A stretch of DNA of 64,000 nucleotides. It comes from Streptomyces melanogenes (lineage in GTDB: Bacteria; Actinomycetota; Actinomycetes; Streptomycetales; Streptomycetaceae). Position 1 is the first letter of the stretch. Every line of letters starts with the position of its first letter. Made by a program: the position numbers and the translations under genes. A model generated the notes under the pieces. The model was not told the origin of the DNA. It did no database searches and worked only from the letters and a program-made list of their open reading frames with translations. Below are positions 25,204 to 34,709 of this stretch, in pieces. Location of the stretch: contig NZ_BMTS01000013.1 in the NCBI RefSeq assembly GCF_014649795.1, forward strand, positions 249,639 to 313,638, in the 5' to 3' direction.

Positions 25204-26271
25204 GTGGACCGCGTCAAGCCACTCCTCCCCGAGCCCGCCCGGCGGCTCGCCGCCTGGTGTGTCGTCGTGCTGCTGACCACCGGCGTCGCCGCCGTCGCCA
25301 TCTGGCTGTGCGTGGTGTTCAAGACCGCCGTCACCCCCGTACTGCTCGCCCTGCTCGGCACGGCCCTCCTAGGGCCCGTCTTCCGGCAGCTGCTGAAGCT
25401 GCGGATGAAGCGGTCCCTCGCGGCGGGACTCACCTGCGTCGCCCTCGTCGCCGTCGTCGGCGGCGCCGGATACGTCGTCGTCAGCGCCCTCATCGACACC
25501 GGTGACCAGATCATCGACTCGCTGAGGCAAGCGGGGCAGTGGCTCGCCGACCACTTCGGCGTGGCCGGCGGCGACGGGGTGTCGAGCCTCGCCGACAACG
25601 CCAAGAAGCTCCTCGGGAAGTTCGGCGCCACCGCCGCCTCGGGCCTGCTCACCGGCCTCAGCATCGTCGGGTCGCTCATCGCCACGGGTGTTCTTTCTCT
25701 TCTCCTGACCTTCTTCTTCCTCAAAGACTCCGATCGCGCCGTCGGGCTCGCCCACTCCCTCGCCCCCCGCGGCTCCGGGCCCACCGTCGAGGCCATGGCC
25801 CGCCGCGCCTTCGAGGCCGTCGAGGGGTTCATGCGGGGGACCACGATCATCGCCCTCATCGACGCCCTCTGCATCACCGTCGGCCTTCTCATCCTCCGCG
25901 TCCCCGGCGCCATCGGCCTCGGCGCGCTCGTGTTCATCGGCGCCTACATCCCGTACCTCGGCGCCTTCGTCTCCGGCGCCGTCGCCGTCCTCGTGGCGCT
26001 CGCCGACCGGGGGATCGGCATCGCGCTCTGGACGCTCGGGGTCGTCCTCGCCGTACAGCAGCTGGAAGGGCACATCCTGCAGCCGATGATCCAGAGCCGG
26101 ACCGTGCAGATGCATCCCGCGATGGTCATGATCGCCATCACGGCGGGGGCCAGCGTCGCCGGGCTGCTCGGGATGCTGCTCGCCGTGCCCGTCGCCGCCG
26201 CCGGCTTCGGCGTCCTCGGCGAGCTGCGGAAGCGTTACGCCGCCGAGGCCCCCCCGTCCGACCCCTCGTAG
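25204..26271 (+). CDS. AI-2E family (TqsA/PerM-like) membrane transporter
   Basis: A 355-residue integral membrane protein with about eight TM helices in the PerM/UPF0118 layout. Two or three helices lie near the N-terminus, a soluble stretch follows (about 90-165), then a C-terminal bundle with GALVFIGAYIPYLGAFVSGAVAVLVAL (in parts) and EGHILQPMIQ, the family signature. Members export autoinducer-2-like or other small molecules, or act as Na+/H+ antiporters. GTG 25204 is the assumed start. Its 3' end overlaps the convergent phosphatase gene by 37 bp. Confidence 0.85.
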   Translation: MDRVKPLLPEPARRLAAWCVVVLLTTGVAAVAIWLCVVFKTAVTPVLLALLGTALLGPVFRQLLKLRMKRSLAAGLTCVALVAVVGGAGYVVVSALIDTGDQIIDSLRQAGQWLADHFGVAGGDGVSSLADNAKKLLGKFGATAASGLLTGLSIVGSLIATGVLSLLLTFFFLKDSDRAVGLAHSLAPRGSGPTVEAMARRAFEAVEGFMRGTTIIALIDALCITVGLLILRVPGAIGLGALVFIGAYIPYLGAFVSGAVAVLVALADRGIGIALWTLGVVLAVQQLEGHILQPMIQSRTVQMHPAMVMIAITAGASVAGLLGMLLAVPVAAAGFGVLGELRKRYAAEAPPSDPS

Positions 26272-28373
26272 AGCTCGAACCAGATCGACTTGCCCTCGCC
26301 CCTGGGGTCGACCCCCCAGCGGGCCGCCAGCATCTCCATCAGCACCAGGCCCCGCCCGCTGGACGCCATCTCGCCGGGGCGGCGCTTGTGCGGCAGGTCG
26401 TCGCTGGCGTCGGCCACCTCCACCCGCAGCCGGCGTGTGCCCGGGGTGCCGGTGGCCTCGGCGACCAGGAGCGCGTCGCCGTCCGTGTGGACCAGGACGT
26501 TGGTGACCATCTCGGAGACCATCAGCTCCGCCGCGTCCACCTGCTCGGCGTCCGCCCAGTCGTGCAGCAGCTCGCGCAGCTCGCGGCGGACCCCCGCGAT
26601 CCGGTGCGGCTCGGTCTGGGCGACGGTCAGGGCGGTGCGGCGGGCCGGGGCGGCCCCGGTCCCCGGGACCGCCCCGCAGCCGCACACGTCGCTGTTGCGG
26701 CACAGCAGCAGCACCGCGATGTCGTCCTCGCGACGGTCCGCCAGCGGGCCCACCGTGTGGTGCGAGGAGGGGCCGTGCACCGCCTGGACCAGCGCGTCCG
26801 CCAGCTTCTCCAGGCCGTCCCCGGTGTCCTCCTCCAGGACCGGGCGCAGCCGCGTCCAGCCGGAGCCCATGTCGTGGCCGCCGGTCTCGATCAGGCCGTC
26901 CGTGCAGATCATCATCGTCTCGCCCGGCTCCAGGACCAGACGGGTGGTGGGGTAGTCCGAGTCCGCCTCGATGCCCAGGGGCAGACCGCCCGCCGTCTGG
27001 CGGATCAGCGCCGTGCCCTCGGCCGTGCGGATCACCGGGTCCGGGTGCCCGGCCCGGGCGATGTCGAGCGAGCCGGTCGCCGGGTCGACCTCGATGTAGA
27101 GGCAGGTCGCGAAGCGCGGGTGGTCGTCGTCCCCGTCGTAGGACTCCCCGTACGACTCGGTGATCCCGTACAGGAAGCGCGAGGCGCGCGAGAGGACCGC
27201 GTCGGGGCGGTGGCCCTCGCTCGCGTACGCCCGCAGGGCGATGCGGAGCTGGCCCATCAGGCCCGCGGCCCGGACGTCGTGGCCCTGGACGTCCCCGATG
27301 ACCAGGGCGAACCGTCCGGACGGCAGCGGGATCATGTCGTACCAGTCGCCGCCCACCTGGAGCCCGCCGCCGGTCGGCACATAGCGCGCGGCCACCGTCA
27401 TCCCCGGGATCTCGGGGCCGAGCGTCGGCATCATCGAGCGCTGGAGGCCGAGGGAGAGCTCGCGCTCGGACTCGGCCTCGCCCGCCCGCGCCAGCGCCTG
27501 GGCCAGCATGCGGGCCACCGTCGTCAGGACCGAGCGCTCGTCGGGCGTGAACGCCACCGGGTGCTTGAAGGCCGCCATCCAGGTGCCGATGGTCCGCCCG
27601 GCCACGATCAGCGGCAGGAACGCCCAGGACTGGCGGTCGAAGCGCTGGGCCAGCGGCCAGGTGGCCGGGTAGCGGCGGCGGTACTCCTCCGGGCTGGGGA
27701 GGTAGATGGCCCGGCCGGTCCGTACGACGTCGGCGGCCGGGTAGTCCGTGTCCAGCTGCATGTCCGCGAAGGGGCCGTCGTCGCCCGGGTTGTGCCCGTG
27801 GTGGCCGATGATCGACAGCCGGTCGCCCGCCACCCCGAAGACGGCGAGCCCGTCCGGCGAGAAGCCCGGCATGGACAGGGAGGCCGCCACCCGCAGCACC
27901 TCGGCCGTGGACCGGGCCTCGGCCAGCGCGCGGCCCGCGTCGAGCAGGAACGCTTCCCGGGAGCGGCGCCAGTCGCCGGTGATGGAGGCGTGCGCGGCGG
28001 TGGCGCCCGGCTGCGGCTCCGCGACCTCCTGGAGCGTGCCGACCAGCACGTAGTCCAGGCCGTCCGCGCTCTCCTTGCGCAACGGCTTGGAACGGCTGCG
28101 TACGGTACGCAGCACCCGCCCGTTCTCGTCCATGATCCGCATCCGGGCCTCGGCGAGGGTGCCCTCGGCGACCGCCAGGGCCACGATCTGGTCGACCTCG
28201 TTCCAGTCGACCGGGTGGAAGCGGGAGCGCACGGCGGCCTCGCTGAGCTCGGCCCGCTCGGGGGGCAGGCCGAGCAGGCGGGCGGCCTCGGCGTCGAGCG
28301 TGACCGTTCCGGACGCGTTGTCCCAGCGCCACAGCCCGGTGGCGATCGCAGCCAGGACGTCCTCGGTGCGCAT
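26235..28373 (-). CDS. PAS-GAF-SpoIIE phosphatase with ATPase domain (RsbU/RsbW-type sensor)
   Basis: A 712-residue signalling protein. A PAS-like domain (about 1-120) and a GAF domain (about 150-310) precede a PP2C/SpoIIE phosphatase domain with GGDWYD (341-346) and GDVQGHD. A C-terminal GHKL ATPase domain (about 590-705; ELMVSEMVTNVLVHTD, SGRGLVLMEML) resembles anti-sigma kinases of the RsbW type. Streptomyces has many such proteins, which act in partner-switching control of sigma-B-like factors by dephosphorylating an anti-anti-sigma factor. Partners are not encoded nearby. ATG 28373 (GGGG upstream) is preferred over GTG 28382. Confidence 0.9.
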   Translation of the reverse strand: MRTEDVLAAIATGLWRWDNASGTVTLDAEAARLLGLPPERAELSEAAVRSRFHPVDWNEVDQIVALAVAEGTLAEARMRIMDENGRVLRTVRSRSKPLRKESADGLDYVLVGTLQEVAEPQPGATAAHASITGDWRRSREAFLLDAGRALAEARSTAEVLRVAASLSMPGFSPDGLAVFGVAGDRLSIIGHHGHNPGDDGPFADMQLDTDYPAADVVRTGRAIYLPSPEEYRRRYPATWPLAQRFDRQSWAFLPLIVAGRTIGTWMAAFKHPVAFTPDERSVLTTVARMLAQALARAGEAESERELSLGLQRSMMPTLGPEIPGMTVAARYVPTGGGLQVGGDWYDMIPLPSGRFALVIGDVQGHDVRAAGLMGQLRIALRAYASEGHRPDAVLSRASRFLYGITESYGESYDGDDDHPRFATCLYIEVDPATGSLDIARAGHPDPVIRTAEGTALIRQTAGGLPLGIEADSDYPTTRLVLEPGETMMICTDGLIETGGHDMGSGWTRLRPVLEEDTGDGLEKLADALVQAVHGPSSHHTVGPLADRREDDIAVLLLCRNSDVCGCGAVPGTGAAPARRTALTVAQTEPHRIAGVRRELRELLHDWADAEQVDAAELMVSEMVTNVLVHTDGDALLVAEATGTPGTRRLRVEVADASDDLPHKRRPGEMASSGRGLVLMEMLAARWGVDPRGEGKSIWFELYEGSDGGASAA

Positions 28374-28480
28374 GATCCCCACTCTAGGCAGCCGGATTTA
28401 TACCGGCGAGAGGTGTTCGGCCCGGCCGGTAACCTGGAGGGACTGTTTCCCGCCTGTCACGCGAAGAACTGGATGAAGAA

Positions 28481-30259
28481 ATGCATCGGTACAGGTCCCA
28501 CACCTGCGGCGAGCTCCGCGCCTCCGACGTCGGTACCGACGTCCGGCTGAGCGGCTGGCTGCACAATCGCCGAGACCTGGGCGGCATCCTCTTCATCGAT
28601 CTGCGCGACCACTACGGCATCACGCAGCTCGTCGCCCGCCCCGGCACGGCCGGCGCCGAGGTCCTGGACAAGCTCTCCAAGGAGACCGTCGTCCGGATCG
28701 ACGGCAAGGTCGTCTCGCGCGGCGCGGAGAACGTGAACGCGGACCTGCCGACCGGCGAGGTCGAGATCGAGGTCGGCGAGGTCGAGGTGCTCGGCGCGGC
28801 CGGCCCGCTGCCGTTCACGATCAACGCCGAGGACGGCGTCAACGAGGAGCGGCGCCTGGAGTACCGCTTCCTCGACCTGCGCCGCGAGCGCATGCACCGC
28901 AACATCATGCTGCGCTCGGCCGTCATCTCGGCGATGCGCCACAAGATGACCGCGCTCGGCTTCAACGAGATGGCGACCCCGATCCTCGCCGCGACCTCCC
29001 CCGAGGGCGCCCGCGACTTCGTCGTCCCGTCCCGGCTGAACCCCGGCAAGTTCTACGCGCTGCCGCAGGCCCCCCAGCAGTTCAAGCAGCTGCTGATGAT
29101 CTCCGGCTTCGACCGCTACTTCCAGATCGCGCCCTGCTTCCGCGACGAGGACGCCCGCGCGGACCGCTCGCCGGGCGAGTTCTACCAGCTCGACATCGAG
29201 ATGAGCTTCGTCGAGCAGGAGGACATCTTCCAGCCCGTCGAGAAGCTCATGACCGAGCTGTTCGAGGAGTTCGGCGGCGGCCGCCACGTCACCTCGCCGT
29301 TCCCGCGCATCCCGTTCCGCGAGTCGATGCTGAAGTACGGCAACGACAAGCCGGACCTGCGCGCCAAGCTGGAGCTCGTCGACATCACCGACGTCTTCGA
29401 GGGCTCCGAGTTCAAGGCGTTCGCGGGCAAGCACGTGCGCGCGCTGCCGGTGCCGGACGTCGCGGGCCAGTCCCGCAAGTTCTTCGACGGCCTCGGTGAG
29501 TACGCGGTGGAGCACGGCGCCAAGGGCCTGGCCTGGATCCGCGTCGGCGAGGACGGCGCGTTCGCGGGCCCGATCGCCAAGTTCCTCACCGAGGAGAACG
29601 TCAAGGTCCTCACCGAGCGCCTGGGCCTGGGGGCCGGGCACGCCGTGTTCTTCGGCGCGGGCGAGTACGACGAGGTCTCCAAGATCATGGGCGCGGTCCG
29701 CGTCGAGGCCGCCAAGCGCGCCGGCCACTTCGAGGAGGGCGTCTTCCGGTTCTGCTGGATCGTCGACTTCCCGATGTACGAGAAGGACGAGGAGACCGGC
29801 AAGATCGACTTCTCGCACAACCCCTTCTCGATGCCGCAGGGCGGCCTGGAGGCCCTCCAGACCCAGGACCCGCTGGACGTCCTGGGCTGGCAGTACGACA
29901 TCGTCTGCAACGGCATCGAGCTGTCCTCCGGCGCGATCCGGAACCACGAGCCCGAGATCATGTTCAAGGCGTTCGAGGTCGCGGGGTACGACCGGGAGAC
30001 CGTGGAGCGCGAGTTCGGCGGCATGCTCAAGGCGTTCCGCCTCGGCGCCCCGCCGCACGGCGGCATCGCCCCGGGCGTCGACCGCATCGTGATGCTGCTC
30101 GCCGACGAGCCCAACATCCGCGAGACCATCGCGTTCCCGCTGAACGGCAACGCGCAGGACCTGATGATGGGCGCGCCCACCGAGCTCGACGAGACGCGCC
30201 TGCGCGAGCTGAACATCCAGCTGCGCAAGCCGGTCGCGCCCAAGGGCGCGGAGAAGTAA
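28481..30259 (+). CDS. aspS: Aspartyl-tRNA synthetase
   Basis: A 592-residue class IIb synthetase that charges tRNA-Asp. The N-terminal OB-fold anticodon domain (about 1-110; RLSGWLHNRRDLGGILFIDLRD) is followed by the catalytic core. Motif 2 is FRDEDARADRSPGEF starting at F220, and motif 3 is GVDRIVMLL from about 532. The bacterial GAD insertion lies between. Divergent from the phosphatase gene across about 107 bp. A perfect terminator lies 115 bp after the stop. Confidence 0.97.
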   Translation: MHRYRSHTCGELRASDVGTDVRLSGWLHNRRDLGGILFIDLRDHYGITQLVARPGTAGAEVLDKLSKETVVRIDGKVVSRGAENVNADLPTGEVEIEVGEVEVLGAAGPLPFTINAEDGVNEERRLEYRFLDLRRERMHRNIMLRSAVISAMRHKMTALGFNEMATPILAATSPEGARDFVVPSRLNPGKFYALPQAPQQFKQLLMISGFDRYFQIAPCFRDEDARADRSPGEFYQLDIEMSFVEQEDIFQPVEKLMTELFEEFGGGRHVTSPFPRIPFRESMLKYGNDKPDLRAKLELVDITDVFEGSEFKAFAGKHVRALPVPDVAGQSRKFFDGLGEYAVEHGAKGLAWIRVGEDGAFAGPIAKFLTEENVKVLTERLGLGAGHAVFFGAGEYDEVSKIMGAVRVEAAKRAGHFEEGVFRFCWIVDFPMYEKDEETGKIDFSHNPFSMPQGGLEALQTQDPLDVLGWQYDIVCNGIELSSGAIRNHEPEIMFKAFEVAGYDRETVEREFGGMLKAFRLGAPPHGGIAPGVDRIVMLLADEPNIRETIAFPLNGNAQDLMMGAPTELDETRLRELNIQLRKPVAPKGAEK

Positions 30260-30267
30260 GCCCGGGG

Positions 30268-30360
30268 TTCGTCTGCGGGTGAGTGGTGGGTTGCTCGCGC
30301 AGTTCCCCGCGCCCCTGAGATGCGCCCCTGCGGGGCGCCCCAGGGGATGGACGAATGCAC
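30268..30360. repeat. Single dispersed-repeat copy after aspS
   Basis: One plus-orientation core at 30296-30316 with the TTCGTCTGCGG flank, followed by the ATGCGCCCCTGCGGGGCGCCCC insert half. The matching inverted arm is missing, so this is a half unit. Confidence 0.8.
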
Positions 30361-30373
30361 TCCTCGTACGGCA

Positions 30374-30406
30374 AAGGGCCCGGATCCCCTGCGGATCCGG
30401 GCCCTT
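30374..30406 (+). terminator. aspS terminator
   Basis: AAGGGCCCGGATCC and its exact complement form a 14-bp stem with a 5-nt loop (CCTGC), followed by CTTCC. It lies between the aspS stop and the sigma factor gene. Confidence 0.85.
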
Positions 30407-30488
30407 CTTCCTGTCCGGGGCAACCCGCCCGGCACCCCACCGCGTTCGACAGGTGTGAGAGTCCGGACAGACAGACGAGGACACGACG

Positions 30489-30995
30489 ATGGCCCCCGAC
30501 GGACCCGACGGATTCGAGGAGTTCGTCGCCGCCCGGGGCCCCCGGCTGCTGCGGGTGGCCTGGCTGCTGACCGGCGACGCGCACCTGGCGGAGGACCTGC
30601 TCCAGACCGCGCTCGCCAAGGTCTGGCCGAAGTGGCACCGGATCGCCGACGACCACCCCGAGGCGTATCTGCGCAAGACGCTGGTGACCACGTACACCTC
30701 CTGGTGGCGGCGGCGCTGGCGGGGCGAGGTCCCGCACGGCGAACTCCCGGACGCCGCCGGGCAGTTCGACGCGTACGAGGGCGTGGACCTGGAGCAGTCG
30801 CTGGCGGCGGCCGTCCGCGCGCTGCCCGCCCGTCAGCGCGCGGTGGTGGTGCTGCGCTACTTCGAGGACCTGAGCGTCGAGGACGCGGCGGCCGTGCTCG
30901 GCTGCGCCCCTGGCACGGTCAAGAGCCAGGCCGCCAAGGCGCTGCGCACCCTGCGGACGCTGCTGCCCGTACTGATCGAGGAGCGCCGTGACTGA
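30489..30995 (+). CDS. ECF sigma factor, SigE/Streptomyces SigE-family type
   Basis: A 168-residue group 4 sigma factor. Region 2 covers about 12-80 (LLRVAWLLTGDAHLAEDLLQ; core binding and -10 recognition). Region 4 covers about 105-160, with an HTH at LSVEDAAAVLGCAPGTVKSQ for -35 recognition. No SnoaL-like extension. GAGGA precedes ATG 30489. The downstream membrane protein overlaps its 3' end by 8 bp, the position where ECF regulators or anti-sigma factors usually sit. Confidence 0.9.
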   Translation: MAPDGPDGFEEFVAARGPRLLRVAWLLTGDAHLAEDLLQTALAKVWPKWHRIADDHPEAYLRKTLVTTYTSWWRRRWRGEVPHGELPDAAGQFDAYEGVDLEQSLAAAVRALPARQRAVVVLRYFEDLSVEDAAAVLGCAPGTVKSQAAKALRTLRTLLPVLIEERRD

Positions 30996-31803
30996 CGACC
31001 GTTTCCCCGGCTCCCTCAGGCCGGACGACGACGAGCAGGCGCTGCGGGTCCTGCTGGAGCGGGCCGTGCCCCGGCTGCCCGTCCCCGCGACCCGGCTGGA
31101 CAAGGTGCGCGAGCGGCTGGCGCGGCGCAGAAGGCGGCGGGCCGCCGGGGGCGCGGCCGTCGCGGTGGTCTCGCTGGTGGCGGCCGGTGCGCTGCTGCCG
31201 GACGCGCTGCGCACCGAGCCGGAGAAGGCGCCCCCGGCCGCGACCCCGCCGCAGGCGGTGACCGAACCGGCCGGGGTGCGGGCCGACTTCCCCGACCTCG
31301 GCGGACTGGTGCTGCGGCTGCCCGCGTCCTGGGCCGCGCTGCGGCTGCCCGACGGGCAGAAGACCAGGACGCTGCCGTCGGGCTATGTGGCCGCGCAGCC
31401 GCTGAGGTCGTACGAGCAGGCCTGCTCGGAGCAGAAGACGTCCGACGGGTCCGGTGTGCTGTGCGAGCCGGTGGAGCGGCTGGCCCCCGACGGCCTGCTG
31501 CTCACGCTGTGGGGCCTGCCGGGCGGCGGCGACAGCGCCGGGGCCCTTCCGTCGGGGACGCCCATGGAACGCGTCCCGGAAGTGCCGGTGGACTGCCGCC
31601 GGTTGGGCGCCACCGCCTACTACACGACCAAGCGCGCGACGGCGGATCCCATGACGGTGCTGTACGCCACCCTGTGCGTCAACGGCACCGATGCCGATGC
31701 CGACGGGCGGGCCGCCGAGGCGGCCGCGCTCCTGGACAGCGCCACCTACGACCTGGGGGCCTCGGCCACCGCGGCCCCCACCCCCAAGGGGCGCGGCCGG
31801 TGA
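30988..31803 (+). CDS. Membrane-anchored hypothetical protein, possible ECF regulator
   Basis: A 271-residue protein with an arginine-rich cytoplasmic segment (RERLARRRRRRAAGG) and one TM helix (about 53-71). A large extracytoplasmic domain contains four or more cysteines that may form disulfides (EQACSEQ, GVLCEP, VDCRRLG, TLCVNG). No zinc anti-sigma motif (HxxxCxxC) is present, so calling it an anti-sigma factor rests on position only: it overlaps the sigma gene by 8 bp. Confidence 0.7.
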   Translation: MTDDRFPGSLRPDDDEQALRVLLERAVPRLPVPATRLDKVRERLARRRRRRAAGGAAVAVVSLVAAGALLPDALRTEPEKAPPAATPPQAVTEPAGVRADFPDLGGLVLRLPASWAALRLPDGQKTRTLPSGYVAAQPLRSYEQACSEQKTSDGSGVLCEPVERLAPDGLLLTLWGLPGGGDSAGALPSGTPMERVPEVPVDCRRLGATAYYTTKRATADPMTVLYATLCVNGTDADADGRAAEAAALLDSATYDLGASATAAPTPKGRGR

Positions 31804-31844
31804 CCGCCCCCGCCACCGACCGCTCCGCGACGAGAGGCTCCGCC

Positions 31845-32648
31845 ATGTCCGTTCGTACCGTCCGGGGTGCCTGGGTCGCCCTCACGCTGGCGGCGCTGCT
31901 GCTCACCGGGTGCGGCCACGACGGCCAGGGCGTCCGCGACGAGGGCGACGGCCCCGGCACGCTCGCCGACGTGAGCACGGACGTGAGCACCGACTCCGTC
32001 AGCGACTCCGGCGGCGGCGCGCACGCCGGCCGGGCCGCGCCCGAACCCGTACGCCCCCGCGAGATAGCCGGCCTCGGCTCCACCACCCGCGCCGGTATCC
32101 CCGCCGCCAGCACCCAGGCGCTCGTCGTCACCGGCGAGGGGCCCGACGCCAGCCGGTCCACCGCCGTCCTCTACACCCGCGACCCGGTCAAGGGCTGGCA
32201 GCCCGCCGACGGCCCCTGGCCCGCCCGCAACGCGGCGCGCGGCTGGACCCCCGAGCACCACCAGGGCGATCTCCGCTCGCCCGTCGGGGTGTTCGGCCTC
32301 ACCGACGCGGGCGGCCGCCTCGCCGACCCCGGCACCCGGCTCCCGTACGACCAGGGCTCCGCCTTCACCGCGGGCGGCACCGGCGTCGAGGGCGAGCCGC
32401 TCGCCGGGTCCTTCGACTACGTGGTCGCGGTCAACTACAACCGCAAGCCCGGCACCACCCCGCTGGACTGGACCCGGCCGCTGGGCGCCGGGCGCGGCGG
32501 CGGGATCTGGCTGCACGTCGACCACGGCGGCCCGACGCACGGCTGTGTGGCGCTGCCGAAGGAACGGATGCGGCAGCTGCTGCGCACCCTGGACCCGGCG
32601 CGCACCCCGGTGGTCGTGATGGGGGACGCGGCGGCCCTGGCCCGCTGA
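31845..32648 (+). CDS. L,D-transpeptidase (YkuD-type) lipoprotein
   Basis: A 267-residue exported lipoprotein. The lipobox LLTG-C has its lipidated cysteine at 23, which supports ATG 31845 over an in-frame GTG at 31800. The C-terminal catalytic region contains HVDHGGPTHGC with H232 and nucleophile C234, matching the YkuD HGxx...S/THGC signature. This cross-links 3-3 peptide bridges in peptidoglycan or attaches proteins. It follows the sigma/membrane-protein pair by 41 bp, suggesting an envelope-stress operon (inference). Confidence 0.82.
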   Translation: MSVRTVRGAWVALTLAALLLTGCGHDGQGVRDEGDGPGTLADVSTDVSTDSVSDSGGGAHAGRAAPEPVRPREIAGLGSTTRAGIPAASTQALVVTGEGPDASRSTAVLYTRDPVKGWQPADGPWPARNAARGWTPEHHQGDLRSPVGVFGLTDAGGRLADPGTRLPYDQGSAFTAGGTGVEGEPLAGSFDYVVAVNYNRKPGTTPLDWTRPLGAGRGGGIWLHVDHGGPTHGCVALPKERMRQLLRTLDPARTPVVVMGDAAALAR

Positions 32649-32663
32649 CCCCCCTGCCCGCCC

Positions 32664-32834
32664 TCAGTCCTCGTCCCTGGACGGTAAGTCCGGGGACGGG
32701 GGTCCGGTGGGGCGGTTCGCGCTCTGGCGGTTCGCCTCACGGACCTTGCGGATGAGCTCTTCCCGGCGTTGGGCCTCTTCCTCGGCCCGCTGCTGATCGG
32801 TACTTCTCGGCACGGCGCGCACCCCCTCATGCAC
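32664..32834 (-). CDS. Small charged hypothetical protein
   Basis: About 56 residues if it starts at GTG 32834, which has GAAGGGG just upstream. A longer form begins at TTG 32879. It has a helical, highly charged core (DQQRAEEEAQRREELIRKV) and a Pro-rich, acidic tail (PPSPDLPSRDED). No domain is recognised. It lies just beyond the metG terminator on the same strand and is convergent with the transpeptidase gene, with 15 bp between the stops. Confidence 0.5.
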   Translation of the reverse strand: MHEGVRAVPRSTDQQRAEEEAQRREELIRKVREANRQSANRPTGPPSPDLPSRDED

Positions 32835-32894
32835 GTTCCCCTTCACGTGCAGCGTGCGCGCACAGCACGCGCCCCGCAACCGCGGACGGCATGC

Positions 32895-32929
32895 GAAGGG
32901 CCCGGAACCTGGCTGGTTCCGGGCCCTTC
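32895..32929 (-). terminator. metG terminator
   Basis: GAAGGGCCCGGAACC and its exact complement form a 15-bp stem with a 5-nt loop, starting 15 bp after the metG stop on the minus strand. Confidence 0.85.
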
Positions 32930-32944
32930 ACCCAGGCGTGAGGA

Positions 32945-34552
32945 CTACGCGGGCTTCTCTTCCAGGCGGGGGAAGAGGACCGCGCCCTTCGTCACCGTCG
33001 CGCCGACCGGGAGCTGGCCCCAGCGGCCCGCGTCCTGGACCCGCTGGTCCGCCAGCGGCCCGAGGTCGGCGGCCTCGGCGCCGAGCGAGTCCCACAGCTT
33101 CTGCGAGGTGTCCGGCATGACCGGGTTCAGCAGCACGGCGACGGCCCGCAGGGACTCGGCGGCCGTGTAGAGGATGGTCGCCAGGCGCGCCCGGCCCTCC
33201 TCCGACTCGTCCTTGGCCACCTTCCACGGCTCCTGTTCCGTGATGTAGCCGTTGACCTGCTTCACGAAGTCGAAGACCGCCAGGATGCCGCCCTGGAAGT
33301 CCAGCTCCTCGCCGATCTTGCGGTCCGCCTCGGTAACGGCCCTGGTCAGGCCGTCGGCGATGGCCTGCTCGGCCGGGCCGGACGCGGTCGCGGCCGGGAG
33401 CGTGCCACCGAAGTACTTGCCGACCATCGCCGCCACGCGCGAGGCGAGGTTGCCGTAGTCGTTGGCGAGCTCCGAGGTGTACCGGGCGGTGAAGTCCTCC
33501 CAGGAGAAGGAGCCGTCCTGGCCGAAGGCGATGGCGCGCAGGAAGTACCAGCGGTAGGCGTCCACGCCGAAGTGCGAGGTGAGGTCCTGCGGCTTGATGC
33601 CGGTCAGGCTCGACTTGGACATCTTCTCGCCGCCGACCATCAGCCAGCCGTGGCCGAAGACCTGGCCCGGCACGGGCAGTCCGTTGGCCATCAGCATCGC
33701 GGGCCAGATCACCGCGTGGAAGCGGAGGATGTCCTTCCCGACCAGGTGCACATTGGCCGGGAACGTCTCCTCGAACTTCTCCTGGTTCGCGCCGTAGCCG
33801 ACGGCCGTGGCGTAGTTCAGGAGGGCGTCGACCCACACGTAGATGACGTGCTTGTCGTCCCACGGGATCGGGACGCCCCAGTCGAAGGCCGACCGCGAGA
33901 TCGACAGGTCCTGCAGGCCCTGCTTCACGAAGTTCAGGACCTCGTTGCGGGCCGACTCGGGCTGGATGAAGTCCGGGTTCGCCTCGTAGAACTCAAGGAG
34001 CTTCGGGCCGTACTCGGACAGCTTGAAGAAGTAGTTCTCCTCCTTGAGGATCTCCACCGGCTTCTTGTGGATCGGGCACAGCTTGGTGCCGTCCTCCGCC
34101 TCCAGGAGGTCCCCGGGGAGCTTGTACTCCTCGCAGCCCACGCAGTACGGGCCCTCGTAGCCGCCCTTGTAGATCTCGCCCTTGTCGTACAGGTCCTGGA
34201 CGAACTCCTGCACCCGGTCGGTGTGCCGCTTCTCCGTCGTACGGATGAAGTCGTCGTTCGCGATCTCCAGGTGCTCCCAGAGGGGCTTCCAGGCCTCCTC
34301 GACGAGCTTGTCGCACCACTCCTGCGGGGTGACCCCGTTCGCGTCGGCCGTGCGCATGATCTTCTGACCGTGCTCGTCCGTGCCGGTGAGGTACCACACC
34401 TTCTCGCCGCGCTGACGGTGCCAGCGCGTGAGCACGTCGCCTGCGACGGTCGTGTAGGCGTGGCCCAGGTGAGGAGCGTCGTTGACGTAGTAAATGGGGG
34501 TCGAGACGTAAAACGCCTTCGCCCCCTGCTTCTCGGATCCAGTGGCCGCCAT
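32945..34552 (-). CDS. metG: Methionyl-tRNA synthetase
   Basis: A 535-residue class Ia synthetase. HLGH (28-31) is the HIGH signature and KMSKS is at 310-314. A single zinc knuckle is suggested by C137-x2-C140 and C159-x2-H162. The C-terminal helical anticodon domain is present; there is no dimerisation Trbp111 domain, consistent with its short length. ATG 34552 is chosen over a start 33 bp upstream because family N-termini begin just before AFYVSTPIYYVND. It is divergent from the two-component genes across 157 bp. Confidence 0.96.
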   Translation of the reverse strand: MAATGSEKQGAKAFYVSTPIYYVNDAPHLGHAYTTVAGDVLTRWHRQRGEKVWYLTGTDEHGQKIMRTADANGVTPQEWCDKLVEEAWKPLWEHLEIANDDFIRTTEKRHTDRVQEFVQDLYDKGEIYKGGYEGPYCVGCEEYKLPGDLLEAEDGTKLCPIHKKPVEILKEENYFFKLSEYGPKLLEFYEANPDFIQPESARNEVLNFVKQGLQDLSISRSAFDWGVPIPWDDKHVIYVWVDALLNYATAVGYGANQEKFEETFPANVHLVGKDILRFHAVIWPAMLMANGLPVPGQVFGHGWLMVGGEKMSKSSLTGIKPQDLTSHFGVDAYRWYFLRAIAFGQDGSFSWEDFTARYTSELANDYGNLASRVAAMVGKYFGGTLPAATASGPAEQAIADGLTRAVTEADRKIGEELDFQGGILAVFDFVKQVNGYITEQEPWKVAKDESEEGRARLATILYTAAESLRAVAVLLNPVMPDTSQKLWDSLGAEAADLGPLADQRVQDAGRWGQLPVGATVTKGAVLFPRLEEKPA

Positions 34553-34709
34553 GGTCGAAATCCTAACGGCCGCGGGAAGATCCACTCACCCGCATAAACC
34601 CGCGGCGGCCGGTGGAGAGGTCCGCGAAACATCCGTTCCCGTACGAAGGACGCATCCTGGGAGGAGAGGGGGCGGGTACGTGAGCGGGGAACGGCAAGGG
34701 GAACAGCGC

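Noticed and set aside
28457..30697. A 746-residue minus-strand open frame opposite aspS
   Set aside because: Shadow of aspS caused by high GC; no domains, and the plus-strand protein is certain.
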